Assembly: GCF_019703515.2 (NCBI RefSeq)
Contig: NC_059346.1
Location: 56,060,001-56,124,000 of the forward strand
Direction: 5' to 3'
Length of the DNA stretch: 64,000 nt
Source of the DNA: Myxocyprinus asiaticus
Taxonomy: Eukaryota > Chordata > Actinopteri > Cypriniformes > Catostomidae
Notes under the pieces: model-generated
Seen by the model: only the letters and a program-made list of their open reading frames with translations
What the model was told of the DNA's origin: nothing
Database searches by the model: none
Shown here: piece after piece, positions 50,971 to 63,670 of the stretch
Position numbering within the stretch: the first letter of the stretch is position 1
How the letters are laid out: each line of letters starts with the position of its first letter
Position numbers and translations under genes: made by a program

Positions 50971-51965
50971 CTACTTAAAGAATGCAAACGGAAAATAAAT
51001 GTTTTAATACTTTTAGACTTAATAAAGAAATTTAAGCTTTGTTTTAAAAAATTGGTCCAGTTCCAGTCTGTTTGGCAGCGAAGAATCCATCAGTTGAACC
51101 CTACATAAACATTCATTTCAAAGGGCCCTTCAAAGCAGTTATTTATGAGCACTTCAGTTTGGTACAACCCTTCAACATGGCGGCCATGACTGTTCTCCCT
51201 TTGAAGTGCCCTTCGGAGGCTGATTTATCCTGTTTGGAATGCAGAAAATGTCTCCAGTAGCCAATAAAATGGTGGCATTGTGAAAGAGTTTGTCGAAAGC
51301 CAATTAAATGGTGAAAAAAAGACAGGATGTTAAAGAGACAAAACACAATATTAATATTATTGTTAATAATTATAATTAAATATTAAATATAATAAATTAT
51401 TTATCAATGTACAAAATCATGATTGTGGTTATTATAAGAATTTCAGAAATGATATCTGCATGTCCATTAAGGATTCTATTTATTGCACACATATTTCAAA
51501 AAAAGTTTTTTTTTTTTTTTGCATTTTTTTGTCCTTTTCCATTTATTATTTTTTTTTATCTTGAAAAAAAAAAAAAAAAAAAAAAAAGAAATCAGTAACT
51601 GTTTCTGCTCTTTCAAAGGTGCTGCCACTAGCACTGAGGCAGTAAGGGGCTCCTGACCTCTCACATGAACCATTTGCTCTGTTAGGTGCTACTTTAAAAA
51701 GGTCCGCTTAAAAAAAAAAAAAAAAAATAATATTTTTATTCTTCCTGGGTCTACAAAAATCTTGACATAGGCAGTATAGATTTCTGAAACATGGTATGGC
51801 AGGGGAAAATTATAATTTATCTGACCTATCAGGCAGTACTTTCCTGATGAAAATGACTGATTCTTCTAATCAGGTATGGCTGTCTACATGAACATAAATT
51901 ACTCTTCCCCTGCCATCCTATGTTTAGGTTCTCTGAAGCGCCCCGATGAGCCGAGCTGGCTGCCG

Positions 51966-51996
<31 letters not shown>

Positions 51997-52224
51997 TTGT
52001 CCCTTACTACACCCTTCATAGTTTTAGCACAATGTGTGGATTTGTCAGACGGTCCTTTACCTACCGTAGGCAAAATTTCCAATGAATTTCAAAGTTAAAT
52101 TAACGATCTTGAACGATTTCACAGTGACGGCATTGGGCCAGCTTAAATAGTGGATTCGTTACGGGATGCATCATTTCATCTTTAAATACGGGACACACCT
52201 GTATTTTATGGGAAGGGCGACAAC
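50971..52224. other. Gene-free, A/T-tract-rich sequence
   Basis: Long homopolymers at 51510-51521, 51565-51587, 51710-51727 and 51967-51993. The phrases cccttcaacatggcggcc (51167) and ccttcggaggctg suggest a short element. No gene recognised. Confidence 0.5.
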
Positions 52225-52293
52225 CCTACCCCTAGGTGTCAGTGTAAGTCCAAGACAACATATTCAAAAATTTGAATATGTGCACCTTTAAGA
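52225..52293. repeat. Right end of the 39094-type MITE
   Basis: ctaggtgtcagtgtaagtcc matches the 39440 interior, followed by a diverged end atatgtgcacctttaag. Truncated on the left. Confidence 0.55.
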
Positions 52294-52319
52294 TACTTAG
52301 ACGTTTTGTTCTACAACAT

Positions 52320-53965
52320 CAATTACACAAAATCCAAGGGGAAGACACTGCGGAGACCACACCCTACCCGAAGGGGAGGTAATTGTGTGGAAACACATCA
52401 CGTGGTCTTACCGAGCTTGTCGGCAGTGTCGCACGTGGAGAAGTCCCCGTGGTAGGTCCTACCCAGGGGGGAGGAGCTCTACAACACGCCGACCATGGCA
52501 GAAGGAACTCTGCCCAAGGAAGACACGGGTTTACCAACAGGGAAACATAGAAAGAGTGTGAAGATACAAGGAGTGCGAGGTCCGAGAACCAAGTCTAGGT
52601 GGGCCAGTAGGGTGCTACTAGGACGACCTACTCCTCGTACTCCCTGACCTTGCACAGAGTCTGTGGAAGTAGGCTCACTGGGGGGAATGCATACTTGTGT
52701 AGCCCCCGGGGCCAGCTGTGTGCCAGCACGTCTGTGCCGAGGGGAGTCTCGGTCAGGGCGTACCAGAGCGTGCAGGTGCACCGCAACTGCCTTATCCACC
52801 TGGGGAATTGCCGAGTACCCCCTGGCAACCCCACCATCAAGGGTAGTGAGAGCAGAGGAGCTGAGAGACCGGGTCCGGGCAGCAAGAGGTGCCTGCCACG
52901 ACCTCATAAGCTCCTCATGCACCTCCAGGAAGAAAGGGCGGGGTGCGGCCGTGAGTGGCGCTCTGGGCCCAGGAACCAATTGTCAGGGTTCAGGGGAGAG
53001 TGGAGGGTTCCACTCCAGCCCGACGCTCGCAGCCGCCCGGGCAAGCATGGCTGCCAGCTCCGCGTCGGCCTGCGAGTCCTCAGTGTCAGACTGGATGAGG
53101 CTGCTCTCCGATGCTGCGATCGACAGCTCATCCTCTTTGCGAGCCCCGAATGAGACCACAAACTCGCCCTGAGACAAGCCGGCGGTCTCATCCCAGAACT
53201 CAACCAGGGTGAACGAGCGTGCTGGGGAATGGGAGGTCCTTGGGGGGTTACCCGGCAGAACGGCTTCCATTGGGGTCCCCAAATCATCCCCAGTGCTAAC
53301 CGACATGGCCTCATACCCGTAGGTAGAAGGACCAAGGTGGAGAGCCGCTGGGGTGGCTTTCCCTGTGACGACAGAAAGCCGCGACTGCAATGTTGCCATG
53401 GTCATGTTCTCGCAGTGAGGACATGACCTGTCCACAAACGCTGTCTCCGCATGGGCAACGCCCAAGCACGTAAGACAGCGATCGTGGCTGTCAGAAGCGG
53501 AGAGGTAACGACTGCAACCAGGAATTATACACAGACGGAAAGACATCTTTAAAAAGACGCTCTCCATGAGTGCCACTCTTTTAGAACGAAAATATACTCT
53601 TTCAGAGGAAGAATATACTCTCTTAGTCTGCTGAAGCTCCCAGGGGCGTTCTCTGCACTCCACCGGTGCAAGAGGGGGAGAAGCCGCTGTAATGTGCTGT
53701 AAATCCAACAGCTTTGCAGAGGTGAATGGATTGGCGGAGGAATTCAGCTCGCTGAAACACAATCGCTCGGCTCCGAAGAGAAAATCTGAATGAGTGGTTG
53801 CGAGCCAGCTCCTTTTATACCTGTATGTCCAGGGGAGTGGCATGCAAATTCCACTTGCCAATTCCCTTGGCCTTTTCTCAAAGATCAGAGGTGTTTGGGG
53901 CTCCCAAGGGTGACCCCTAGTGTCACTACATCAACACAACTTCGAGTGAGTGACAGATAGGGAAC
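52320..53965 (-). mobile_element. DIRS-like retrotransposon, 5' part (leader and gag), minus
   Basis: A GC-rich block. Its right edge (gtgacccctagtgtcactac, atcaacacaacttcgagtga) matches the terminal text I associate with teleost DIRS-like elements, and the minus strand then enters gag. The gag-type frame runs 53861-52983 and continues in shifted frames to about 52480. No RT or tyrosine recombinase here. Class call rests on the gag text and edge, so other LTR-type classes are not excluded. Confidence 0.55.
52983..53861 (-). pseudogene. Gag-like protein of DIRS-type element, N-terminal part
   Basis: Open for 292 codons; the likely true start is one of the internal Met codons (MESVFLKMSFRLC at about residues 98-105). 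A cysteine/histidine cluster follows: CIIPGCSRYLSASDSHDRCL, TCLGVAHAETAF and CPHCENM, a zinc-binding arrangement characteristic of this gag family. The C-terminal part is acidic (SSLIQSDTEDSQADAELAAM). Homologous text continues after a stop in other frames (FFLEVHEELMRSWQAPLAAR and ALTTLDGGVARGYSAIPQVD in 52979-52479), so the original protein was longer. Probably a recent fragment, since the frame is long. Confidence 0.6.
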
Positions 53966-56504
53966 TGCAGTTTTCCGTTTTGCCAGGCATGTTCACTCAC
54001 ATGCTTGTGGGATTTGTAATTCTTATCTAGAAACTGGTCCGTTTACCACAGACCTTATTTTACTTATGCGTTTACCACAAATCATAACGGATGCCTGTTT
54101 CCGTTTTGTGGTCTCCAGTGTTTTCCCTTGCATTGGTGTATATTCTTATTTGACAATGTGATGTTTAGCGTATTAAATTTGTAAAAACTGTCAAAAAATC
54201 AAAGCATGCTACCCATAGTGCCGATACTTTTGTTTAGAGAGTCACGATGACTGTTTTGTGACAGTGCCTCACTTGTCAAAGTTTAAGGAGGGGTGGATGA
54301 TGTGAAGCTATGAACCGAGGTTGATTACATTGATATCATTAACTACTTTGAGTTGTTCTGACAGCCAACATCTGCACAAGTTGAGCCTGAACTGCCTGAA
54401 CTAATTTTTACTCCAACTAACACTTAAAATGTTAAAATTGTTGTTCTCCATCTGGAACGCTCGTATTGGTAGACTGGAACCTGAAAACAGTCCAGTGGCA
54501 ATTAGAATTAACATGGTGCTGCTCAGTGGTTAGTCAGGAAAACTGTTGATAGATTTGGAAAGTCCAATTCATTTTAGTGAATTGGCTTGTTCTGACGGCT
54601 CATGTAAAATAATCCTAATATAATTAGAATCTGCTAAAAATATCAAATTTACAAACATTATAAATCATAAACATCTCAAAGACATCTGCTGAATGTCTTT
54701 TTGACATCCGAGAGGAAACATAAAAAATACACATTCCAGATGTAAACAAACACATCAAATAAATGTCTGGGCAGGGGCGTAGGAATGATCTGAAGACTGA
54801 GGGGAACACTTTTTGCTTGCTGACTCTTCTTGGTTCAAGGATTCTTTATTTTGAAAATGGGTGATTCCCCAGAGGGTTGCCTTTTTGAATGATCCATGGT
54901 CAATATCACTCATTTGTTGAGGCTACAAGCTTTAAGCTTCAAACTATTACCACACCGGATCTTCTTTTCTTTACAGATATGACTTAAACATGCACAGAGG
55001 GATGATGGAAGTATGTCATTTCCCGTTAAATCCGTCCAGATAGCTCTAAAATATAAATAAATATTATAGGCCTTTATCAAAGTCCGGTGGTCGTCACATC
55101 CGGCTCTGAATAGTAGCGTAACCAAATATCAAATAACAGTTTTTCTTAATAAATTAAGCCATCTTGGATGCACTTGGCAGTAAACATCAACTGTTTAATC
55201 GTTTCTTTGGAGTAACTCAGCACTTCACCATGTGTTATTTAGCACTTTATTATGTAATAGTATCTGACCGAGGCGATTATCAGTGCAAAGTTTTCCCAGT
55301 TCATGAGGAGCTGCATGCGCTGTTCAGCTTACTCCCAGAGGATTATTGTGCTCAACTCAAGTCCGAAGAGACAGCATTTAAGTGTTTTAATGTCGTTGTT
55401 TTCACTATTGCAGCATGCTCATATCCCGTTTGTGAATATAATACAGTTGTAGACACTGGGACAGTTTCGTCTCTATGTTTTATTTACATTGCATTCGGTC
55501 ACGACTCACGAGTGGACGCTTCAGTCATCGTACTCAAACCACGAGGATATAACCCCACGTTTACAAGGATTTAACCAGATAATTTCTGTAATCGGACTCT
55601 GGGATGGAAACGTTTCTTTATTTGAATATTTTAAATGGATCTTATATCACATATGAAGATTGTATAAAGTACGTACATGAAAGCAATGTGATGCAAATAC
55701 TCTGTAGAATCTTTACTCGGAATATACGTTTTTTTCTGTGACTAACTGTATACCCATGTCTTGTTCTAATGCTCTTTAATGTGTGAAGGTACTCTTGTTT
55801 GTATTATATTCTTACATTCATCTAATAAAAAAACATACTTATACTCTGTGAAGTGGTCCCTGCTCACATACGTCCTGTTTAAAATAATAAAACAACATGA
55901 CATAATTTTTCTATACTTCATTATCCCTGAGTAATGAATGTACGGTGAGGTAGGTCTGTTTAGATTAAGTATTTGAGATGAATTGTACATAAAATAGTCC
56001 ATAATAATTCCGCACTGTGGGCGCTGCCATTGAAACAAACTGCAGCGGAAGTTGTTTTATGCTACTAAGTGAAGCTTCCGCTGTGTGAACGTGGAAGTGT
56101 GATAAAGGCCTATAGGCTTAACATAGTGAATCAGGATAAGGCAAAAACATGGTTTGGAAGATGGATTGTTGGTGTACTTGCTCATTAATGAAATGTTGTT
56201 CATTTCTAACAACAAAAATTGTGTAGCTTTAAATAGCCTCAGATTGATGTTGATGCAAGGCACAGTGTTGTCCGTCTTTACATTGGTGTTTATAATGTCG
56301 GGGCTGTATAGCAGTTTAGGAGGTTTGACCTCCTCTATAGCCCTTTAAAGTACATTCTCTGTAGTAAATTAAAGTCTCACGCAAATGGAAAAATCTTACA
56401 AGCAAATTTGTTGCTATGTTTTATTTATTTTACGTATCATTAATTTTGTCCTGCTGTTTGGCGTTAGAAATGCTTAGGCTGCTTGGGTGCATCCAAAGTT
56501 TTTT
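53966..56504. other. Sequence without recognised genes
   Basis: No known repeat or family identified. Contains an unassigned 136-codon frame (55164-55574, plus) with no domain that I recognise; composition is near-neutral and no splice or promoter context supports it. A further run of A-rich/T-rich sequence reaches 56500. Confidence 0.4.
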
Positions 56505-56830
56505 TAGCAAGTCAGTCCACTCGGCGGCCATCTTTGGAACGCTCTCAGGCAGGCCGGGCAGCTAATTTTCTATGTAAACAAGTGGCATACAAGTGTAGCT
56601 TGTACTTGAATGGGGAAAGACCAAAATCTCCAAAGCGGTTGGTCAAGATTGCGATCAAATAACATATTTCAAATCAGCAGTAAAATCTGACAACTATAGT
56701 ATCATAAATTGTGCTTCTTTACCTCAGATTACGCTAAAAAACGAAATTTTCCTGGCTATAGCTAATGCACATGCGCGTTCTCGAGTTGACTGACAGGCGT
56801 TGTCTGTCTAAAATAAAAAAAAGATAAAAT
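56505..56830. repeat. Dispersed repeat, second copy of the 38620 family
   Basis: tagcaagtcagtccactcgg, gccatctttggaacgctctc, aatctccaaagcggttggtc and cgttctcgagttgactgaca parallel the copy at 38620. It carries a small extra segment (ggcaggccgggcagctaatt) absent there. Confidence 0.65.
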
Positions 56831-58277
56831 AAAATAACTATTACCATCATATATTTTTACTGTACCATGCTAATGTAGCCCATTACATTAATGCTACACA
56901 GTAGTACACTATTTAAACTGACTCATACTGGGTAGCAAAAATGTAATTTTATTAAAATCTGGAATTAAATAGGAATGTAAAAGGCTTTCTCAATTAGATT
57001 CTTAATGGTACACAACCCTGCTGAATACAGTATAAATGAGGAGTCACCAGTACTTCTTGAAACATGATGCCTTATTTTTATTTGGCAACCAGATGGTGCA
57101 AATACTTTTATATTGTTTCCCTGGGTTTCCCAATCCTAGTCTTGGAGTAGTACCCACATTACTGCACATTTTGGACTTGTCCTTTATTTGACACACCCAG
57201 TTCCACTAACAAGCTGATGAGTTGAATCAGGTTTGTTAGGTAAGGAGACATCCAGAATGTGTAGTGTTGGGGGTAGTCCAGGACCAGGATTTGAAAACAC
57301 TGTTTGAAAGTTAATTAATAGCAACAAATTGCAGTTTCTGTATTTGACTATAGTCTGTGACATGAAGTTTAATCTGTGCACAATCAAATCAGAGGTTCAT
57401 CAGTTGACATCCGTGAACAAACTTCTCAGTTCAATTATATTTTCGTCTCAGATTTTGTTTCTTGGTGACTTAGCTTAGTGAAAGTGGTCTGGACTGGGCC
57501 AGGGACCTGTCTCTGCTCTGACTGTATGTAATTAATAATGTATCTTGCACATGTGTTGCTTGCTTGACACCATGTCATCTACTGAGCTCCAAAACAGGAC
57601 AGCAGCTTTTGTTGTTCTGAAAGTGGGGCTGAATGAAGTGGGTAATACAACTGGGGGTCCTTCAAAACAATCTCCCTCTCTCTTTCTTTATCTATACTTC
57701 TCTATGTCCCTCCTTTCTTGTGCTAATGGTGGCCCGAGGCCCCTAGCCACCATCTGTTGGCCCTAAGGTCCAGCGGTAGCCCCATGTGGCCACTGTGCTG
57801 GCCAGACGCTCTCTTGCTTTTGTCAGTGTGAGCCCATGCAGAACACAAGGACCCCAATCCCCAAGCTGAGGACCCCAGCAAGCTCACAACAATTAGACAC
57901 ATGAGCTCAAAGCCATAGATAATTGTCGCTCGTGTGGTGGGTGAAATTGGGAGAGGGGAGGGCAAAAAGAGGGCGAGAGAGAGAAGAATAGAGTTCATGT
58001 CAACATGATGCCTTCCCTGGGCAGTTTCTATGAGGGCACTAACGGTGGCCCAAATTTGAGGATGCTTTTGTTGTGGTTGGCTGTTCAACATTTTTGCCGT
58101 TATCAGTCATATATTTTGATAAAATAACTAAAGCACAGCTCTTTCTTATAGCACACCTGGTCAATAGGGGGTGTCCACTCTGATAGATATTCAACGTGTG
58201 TTTGCCTCTATAAGACACCTTAATATTATTATTGCTCATACTGTACTTTGGTTAGGGTTTTGAACAAACCCCTAACT
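56831..58277. other. Gene-free sequence with a low-repeat, GC-richer island
   Basis: 57480-58100 is more GC-rich than its surroundings and lacks obvious repeat text. A 122-codon minus frame (58091-57723) includes a hydrophobic stretch (GFELMCLIVVSLLGSS) but no recognised domain. It might be regulatory or UTR-like; nothing supports a gene. Confidence 0.35.
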
Positions 58278-58278
58278 A

Positions 58279-58490
58279 TAAAGGCCCGGGTATACTTAGT
58301 TTTTGTGTGCTCCGGATCAGATCGTGCCTGGTTGACTCTTATGATTGCGAGCAAATACGAATGTGTTCGATGCATGCCCACTTCAACTGCTCAGCAATAC
58401 TCGCTGACTGCTGATGACGAAATTTGCGTCACGCATACTGTGCGTGGAGCGATCAGCAACACGGACAACCGAAGTATACTTTGGCTTTAA
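58279..58490. mobile_element. Short MITE with cgggtatac-type inverted ends
   Basis: Left end taaaggcccgggtatactta, right end aaccgaagtatactttggct then tta. About 212 bp with inverted ends (gtatact in opposite senses); no coding capacity. Confidence 0.55.
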
Positions 58491-59795
58491 GTGTAAAACT
58501 TTGATTCGTCATGCATCATGTGTTATGGGTATGAAGGACACCTCAAATTGTGCAGCTTATTGAGGAAAGGTGTGCTATTACTAGAATAGAAAGCGCCACG
58601 GAGAGGCAATTTAATAGTTTGCCAGGCAAGAAAGCGGGAGGTTTGCACAGTAAATGTTGAAAACATGTATTTGGACTTAGAAGAGAAAAAAAGATACATT
58701 TATTGCAGGACCCGTTTACTTTAACCTCTTAGGATGTTCTTGGTGCATTTAAATTAGTTTAAGAAATGAAGTCTTTGGAAGCATGTCTTCCATTCCAGCG
58801 CATTTTGTTAGGGTTAGATCTGGCCCTGCACATTCGCGTTTTAAGAGTGAGTTCAGTAAACTTGTGCTGTACGAATGGAAGTACTCTGGACAATTAGTTG
58901 TCTGTTATGTTGGAGCTGTGTTTCATCAAAAGGTTTTAGATCCAGTCGCTGTCTTTCACCGAAGCTACTCATTAGTTTTGTGGTCTGAAACCTAAATGCT
59001 GTGCTCTACATTCACATTAATGAATGCCAAATTTGTGGCAAGTTTGCAGCTAGTTTGCCAGAACTCTAGATTTCTTTTTTTTTTTTTTTTTTTACTGGTA
59101 CTGGTGATATCCTAGTACAATAAATCTTCTGAACAAACTGCTCTTGCTTTTGACAACCAAACTCTTTATACCTACATCCAGTTGTCACTGGGACCCCAGG
59201 CCAGCTCAACCAGGAATCTTTCTCATTGTACACTCTCTTTGAACTGTTACAGAGAGGTTTATTTGGAAAAGCTGCTCCCAGGTATCTGTAGCCTTATTTT
59301 CATAGATTCCATCTGTTTCACTAGAGGGATACCTTGTTGATAAAGGGAGGGAGAGGGTAAAAAGGGGCAAGAAAACACTAAAAGAAGTGCAGCTATTGTG
59401 CAGGTGCAGTACAGAGCGCAACCTTCTCAAATCACGCAAACTGACACACAAATGAAAGTTTTTCTTCATACATACCTCCTCTTAGAGGAATATCAGTGTG
59501 TGGAGTAGGCATATGATACATTTGTGTGAATCAGGGTTATTATAGTGTTAAATACATCTCTCATAATTATTTTTAGTTAACTGATATTATTTAAAGATGT
59601 TTAACGCCATTACATTTCTCTGGGCTGTCTGTATAGTGTTACCTTTATCTAGTGGAATTATCATGTTTAATGAAGGTAGATGGTAAAGATTTAAAAATTT
59701 GTAATATATGGTGTCTCAAAAACAAAAGTGAATTTTTGGTCATTTTAACTTTTTTTTGTTAGATTGGAGTCATGTATTTTGGTTTTATTTCTTTA
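58491..59795. other. Gene-free sequence
   Basis: A T tract at 59076-59093; otherwise unremarkable AT-rich sequence. No gene or repeat recognised. Confidence 0.5.
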
Positions 59796-60660
59796 TAGGG
59801 ATGCATTGATATGACATTTTTTGGCTGATACTGATATTTTGCAACTTTCCTTATTTTGTCATCAGATCACTGTTTTACTTTAGAATTATGCTTTAAAAAT
59901 TGACAAGATGTAACATAATTTCAACGCAAATCAATATTTCATGTCCATTTATTTGGTTAGTAGCCGTGTAATAAGCGGGATAATGTAAAGCCAGCCATTG
60001 TTATTGCCAAATAAACCCCTTCAGGGTTATACAAAACCCCTCCGCTTCATGTCAGGGTACTGATCACCCTGTTGGGTTTATTTTTTATTATTATAACAAA
60101 CGGCTGACAGTACATTATCCCTTACATAATTTCCATTGAACATTGGATTGGATCTGTTGAACACATGACAGGCCAAAATTTTAAAGAGATCCAAAATGAA
60201 AGATAAATAGAAGATAAAAAGATAAAAAAAAAAAAAAAAGATTAAAAAAAATAACTATATATGATAATATGATAACTGATATGAAAAAATGTTATTTTGT
60301 ACTTCTAAAACATTTGTGGACTTTTCTTATTGCAGTTAAAAACAACAGAACTCACATTTTACATGTATGTATTTTGTATGGTAAAGCGTAACAAATTCAT
60401 ACTATGCATATGTTTGTCAATTCCACAGCAATGTAAATATAGAAAAATAATGGAAAAATAAAAAGTTTAAACCAAAATTCTGTATTATAATGGTGGTATA
60501 CTAGATAATGGATAATGCCATCCAGACCGCTAGAGGGTGCCACTTGCTCACACAGCGCTGACTGAAGCACTGAATGCAGGAACACAGCCAACACCCTTCT
60601 ACATTATTGAGACTACAAGCTTAGCATAAAATAGCCTCACGTGGCATTCAGACATTCCAT
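59796..60660. mobile_element. hAT-like element, partial second copy of the 28012 family
   Basis: Left end tagggatgcattgatatgac; shares tagaattatgctttaaaaat, gatccaaaatgaaagataaa, taatgccatccagaccgcta and cacagcgctgactgaagcac with 28012-28560. The right terminus (cggtgcatccct) is missing. Confidence 0.65.
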
Positions 60661-61019
60661 TGGTAGTACACTGGTGAGGAGACAAAATGCGTTTTTTTTT
60701 TTTTTTTTTGAAGGGATGTCTATGGATGACATGCTTAATTACGCTGAATAAACTACTTCTGTGAGGCAATGGCTCATCATTTAATTAATTGAGTGCCTGT
60801 CCGCTAATCTTCAACATGCTTTACACTAAACAATCCTTTTGGAATGGACTATGTGTGGAGTTTACTACAATAAAATTGCAGTTTTAAAGAGAAGACATGG
60901 ACAATCTTGAGACAGGTAGGTGTCATTTTAAGGCTCACCCCATTCATTTGTATGGTAACTGCAAATGGTGACTTACTGTTGTAACATGTTGACCATTATG
61001 CTCTCTTCTAGTGTGGAGG
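60661..61019. other. Gene-free sequence between hAT-like copy and DIRS-like element
   Basis: Contains a T tract (60691-60709). No gene or known repeat. Confidence 0.5.
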
Positions 61020-61099
61020 TTGTTATATGAGTAAATAATAGAATCACGCCGGGAAAAACAGAGTGCTTGCAACCTCTATTTTTCAAAAAGTATACAGAT

Positions 61100-61618
61100 C
61101 CTCTGCATTAGCAGTTCGGGCTCTGAACGCGACATCTCTCCTCACGGCCTACCAGGCTGAGTTATTACAGGAAATGGGACATCAGTAGGATTCGAGATCT
61201 CCCAACCCAGCACTTTGGGAGGAGATTTGTATAATCATGGATCTGAATTTGCACTCGTCACATGGTGCAGTTCAGAGCTGTGGGCGAAATATGGGCTTGG
61301 CTGTGTGGCTGAGTATGTCGGGACATTCAGACAAAGAAATCCAAAAAGTTTTTGGATGCCCCGTGGACCCGAAAGCTTTGTTTGGCGGCACTGTTTCAGC
61401 TATGTGCCAACAGTGTGACATTCGGAAGGAGGGAGAGGCATTCGATGTTTGTCTCCCAAGAAAGCCCACTCTGCAATCTTACCAGCTGAACCAAGGAGGT
61501 TTCAGGCCCTCCGAGAGAGGAGGACAGTCTGTCTATTAGCATTCTCGTCTGGCCCCACCTCAACAACCAGGTAATATGGCTCCGCAAAAGAAACCGGGCC
61601 ACTCTAAACCCAAATAGT
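61100..61618 (+). pseudogene. DIRS-like gag C-terminal fragment
   Basis: Frame 61237-61539 encodes MDLNLHSSHGAVQSCGRNMG, LAVWLSMSGHSDKEIQKVFG and PVDPKALFGGTVSAMCQQC, the C-terminal part of this gag type; an in-frame stop just upstream (HQ, stop at about 61186) breaks its link to LAVRALNATSLLTAYQ. Downstream the frame becomes basic and proline-rich to the TAG at 61616 region. Not functional. Confidence 0.6.
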
Positions 61619-62646
61619 CCTTTGCGGCCACAGCTGCAAAGCAACATCCCGCTAACCCTCAGGGGGAGAAGAAGAGGCGGGCGACCGAAGGTCAGTCAAA
61701 TTTGCCAGGAGGGGTCTGGAGACAGCACCCAGGTCTTCTCTGTCCCAGTCTCTCACAAGACCAACACATTTTTCCCTCCTGCGGGGAAACGGAGAAGGGA
61801 TGTCTACAAATACGGTTCAAACAGCAGAAAGTTCAAATGTTCCACTGCTAACTGTGTGTGTAGTGGTGGCACAGGTTCCTTTAGTGTCCCCCGCAAGTTC
61901 TCTTCACCCTCCACCCACGGGGTTTTTTCTGAGGGCAAAAGAGGAAGTTTGCACAAACAGTCATACAACAATACATTGTTCTCTGTTGCATCCAGGCTTA
62001 GGGCACATTGATGTGTGAAAACAGAAAAAAATTACCACACAAAAATAAAACCAATAAACATATCTATCACTCCCGGGCTGCTATCGCAGATCCACTTTCA
62101 CCACTAGATGGCTCCACCGCGGCACTAGTGAGCAGAGATTTTCGGGCCCGCTCGCTGCTCATGCCAAGAACTGGTGCGCATGCACAGTTCTTCCCAGGGT
62201 TTTAAACACAGTAGAGAAGGGCTACGGGATTCGATTAGCTGTTAAGCCACCTCTTTTCAATGGAGTGGTTATGTCAGCAGCTCAGGGGGCTGTCAGCTCG
62301 GATATTAGAATAAGAAATATCCTCTTTACTGAGCAAGGAAGTGATAAGAATGATACCGTTGGAAGAACGCCTTCAGGGTTTTTATTGTGGTATTTTGTTA
62401 TTCCCAAAAGAGGGGGAGGTCTCCGTCCCATTCTAGATTTATGGGTCCTTAACAAACACCTCAAGAAATACAAGATCAAAATGCTCACGCTCAGAACTCT
62501 GTCTCATTTTATTCGTCACGGAGACTGGTTTACATCAATAGATCTCCAAGATGAGTATTTTCACATAGACATTTTTCCTACTCACAGAAAATATCTCAGG
62601 TTCCCTTATCAGGGCAGAGCCTACGAGTACGTGAAAATCCCTTTCT

Positions 62647-63090
62647 TTTCTTTTTTTTTCTCCCATTTTTCTCCCCAATTTGGAATGCCCAATTCCCAGT
62701 GCGCTCTAGGTCCTCGCGGTGGCGTAGTGACTTGCCTCAATTCGGGTGGCGGGGAATGAATCTCAGTTGCCTCCGTGTCTGAGACCGTCAATTCGCACAT
62801 CTTATCACATGGCTTGTTGAGCGCATTACCATGTAGACATAGCATGTGTAGAGGCTTCACGCTATTTTCCACGGCATCCACGCACAACTCACACGCACCC
62901 CACCAAGAGCTAACCACATTATAGCGACCACGAGGAGGTTACCCCATGTGACTCTACCCTCCCTAACAACCGGGCCAATTTGGTTGCTTAGGGGACCTTG
63001 CTGGAGTCACTCAGCACACCCTGGATTCGAATTCGTGACTCCAGGGGATGTAGTCAGCGTCTTTACTCTCTGAGATACCCAGGCCCCCCA
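62647..63090 (-). mobile_element. tRNA-derived SINE in pol, 15-bp target duplication
   Basis: Perfect duplication tgaaaatccctttct at 62632-62646 and 63091-63105. T-rich tail complement at the left, tRNA-like head at the right (gattcgaattcgtgactcc). The RT frame can be followed across the duplication, so the DIRS-like element predates the SINE. Confidence 0.93.
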
Positions 63091-63670
63091 TGAAAATCCC
63101 TTTCTGACATACTCTAGCACCTCGGGTATTTACCAAATGTGTGAAGTTGGCCCTGATACCGCTAAGAAATGGGGGTATCAGGGTGTCGGCTTATGTGGAC
63201 GATTTGCTTGTTTGCGCGCCATCTCAGCGGCAAGCAGAGAGAAATACAAACACGCTGGTGACACATTTGGAGAGCTTGGGATTCAACATAAACCAAGCAA
63301 AAAGCTGTCTTATTCCCTCGCAAGAGATAATTTATCTGGGGCTCAGACTGAACTCCATTCAGCTTCGAGCATTCCTTTCGGGGGAGCGCATTGAAGCATT
63401 TCTCACCTGCATCTCCCTTTTTCAACGGGGGAGATCAGTTTCTCTAAGGATGTGTCTTTGGATATTGGGCTTGATGGCCTCAGCAGTGGCCGTGATTCCC
63501 CTGGGGTTACTGCGAATGAGGGAATTTCAGAACTGGACAGTGCCACTGTGCACGGGCCGTCAGTTGCAGAGTGATCGTCTCGTCAGAATGCATGAACGCT
63601 CTCCGTTATTGGAGAATCCCGTCTTTTCTCAGGACAGGATGCCCGTTGGGCCCCATTTTAATGAGAAAAG

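Noticed and set aside
52650..53172. Two plus-strand frames of about 168 codons
   Set aside because: Shadows of the minus-strand gag-like frame in GC-rich DNA.
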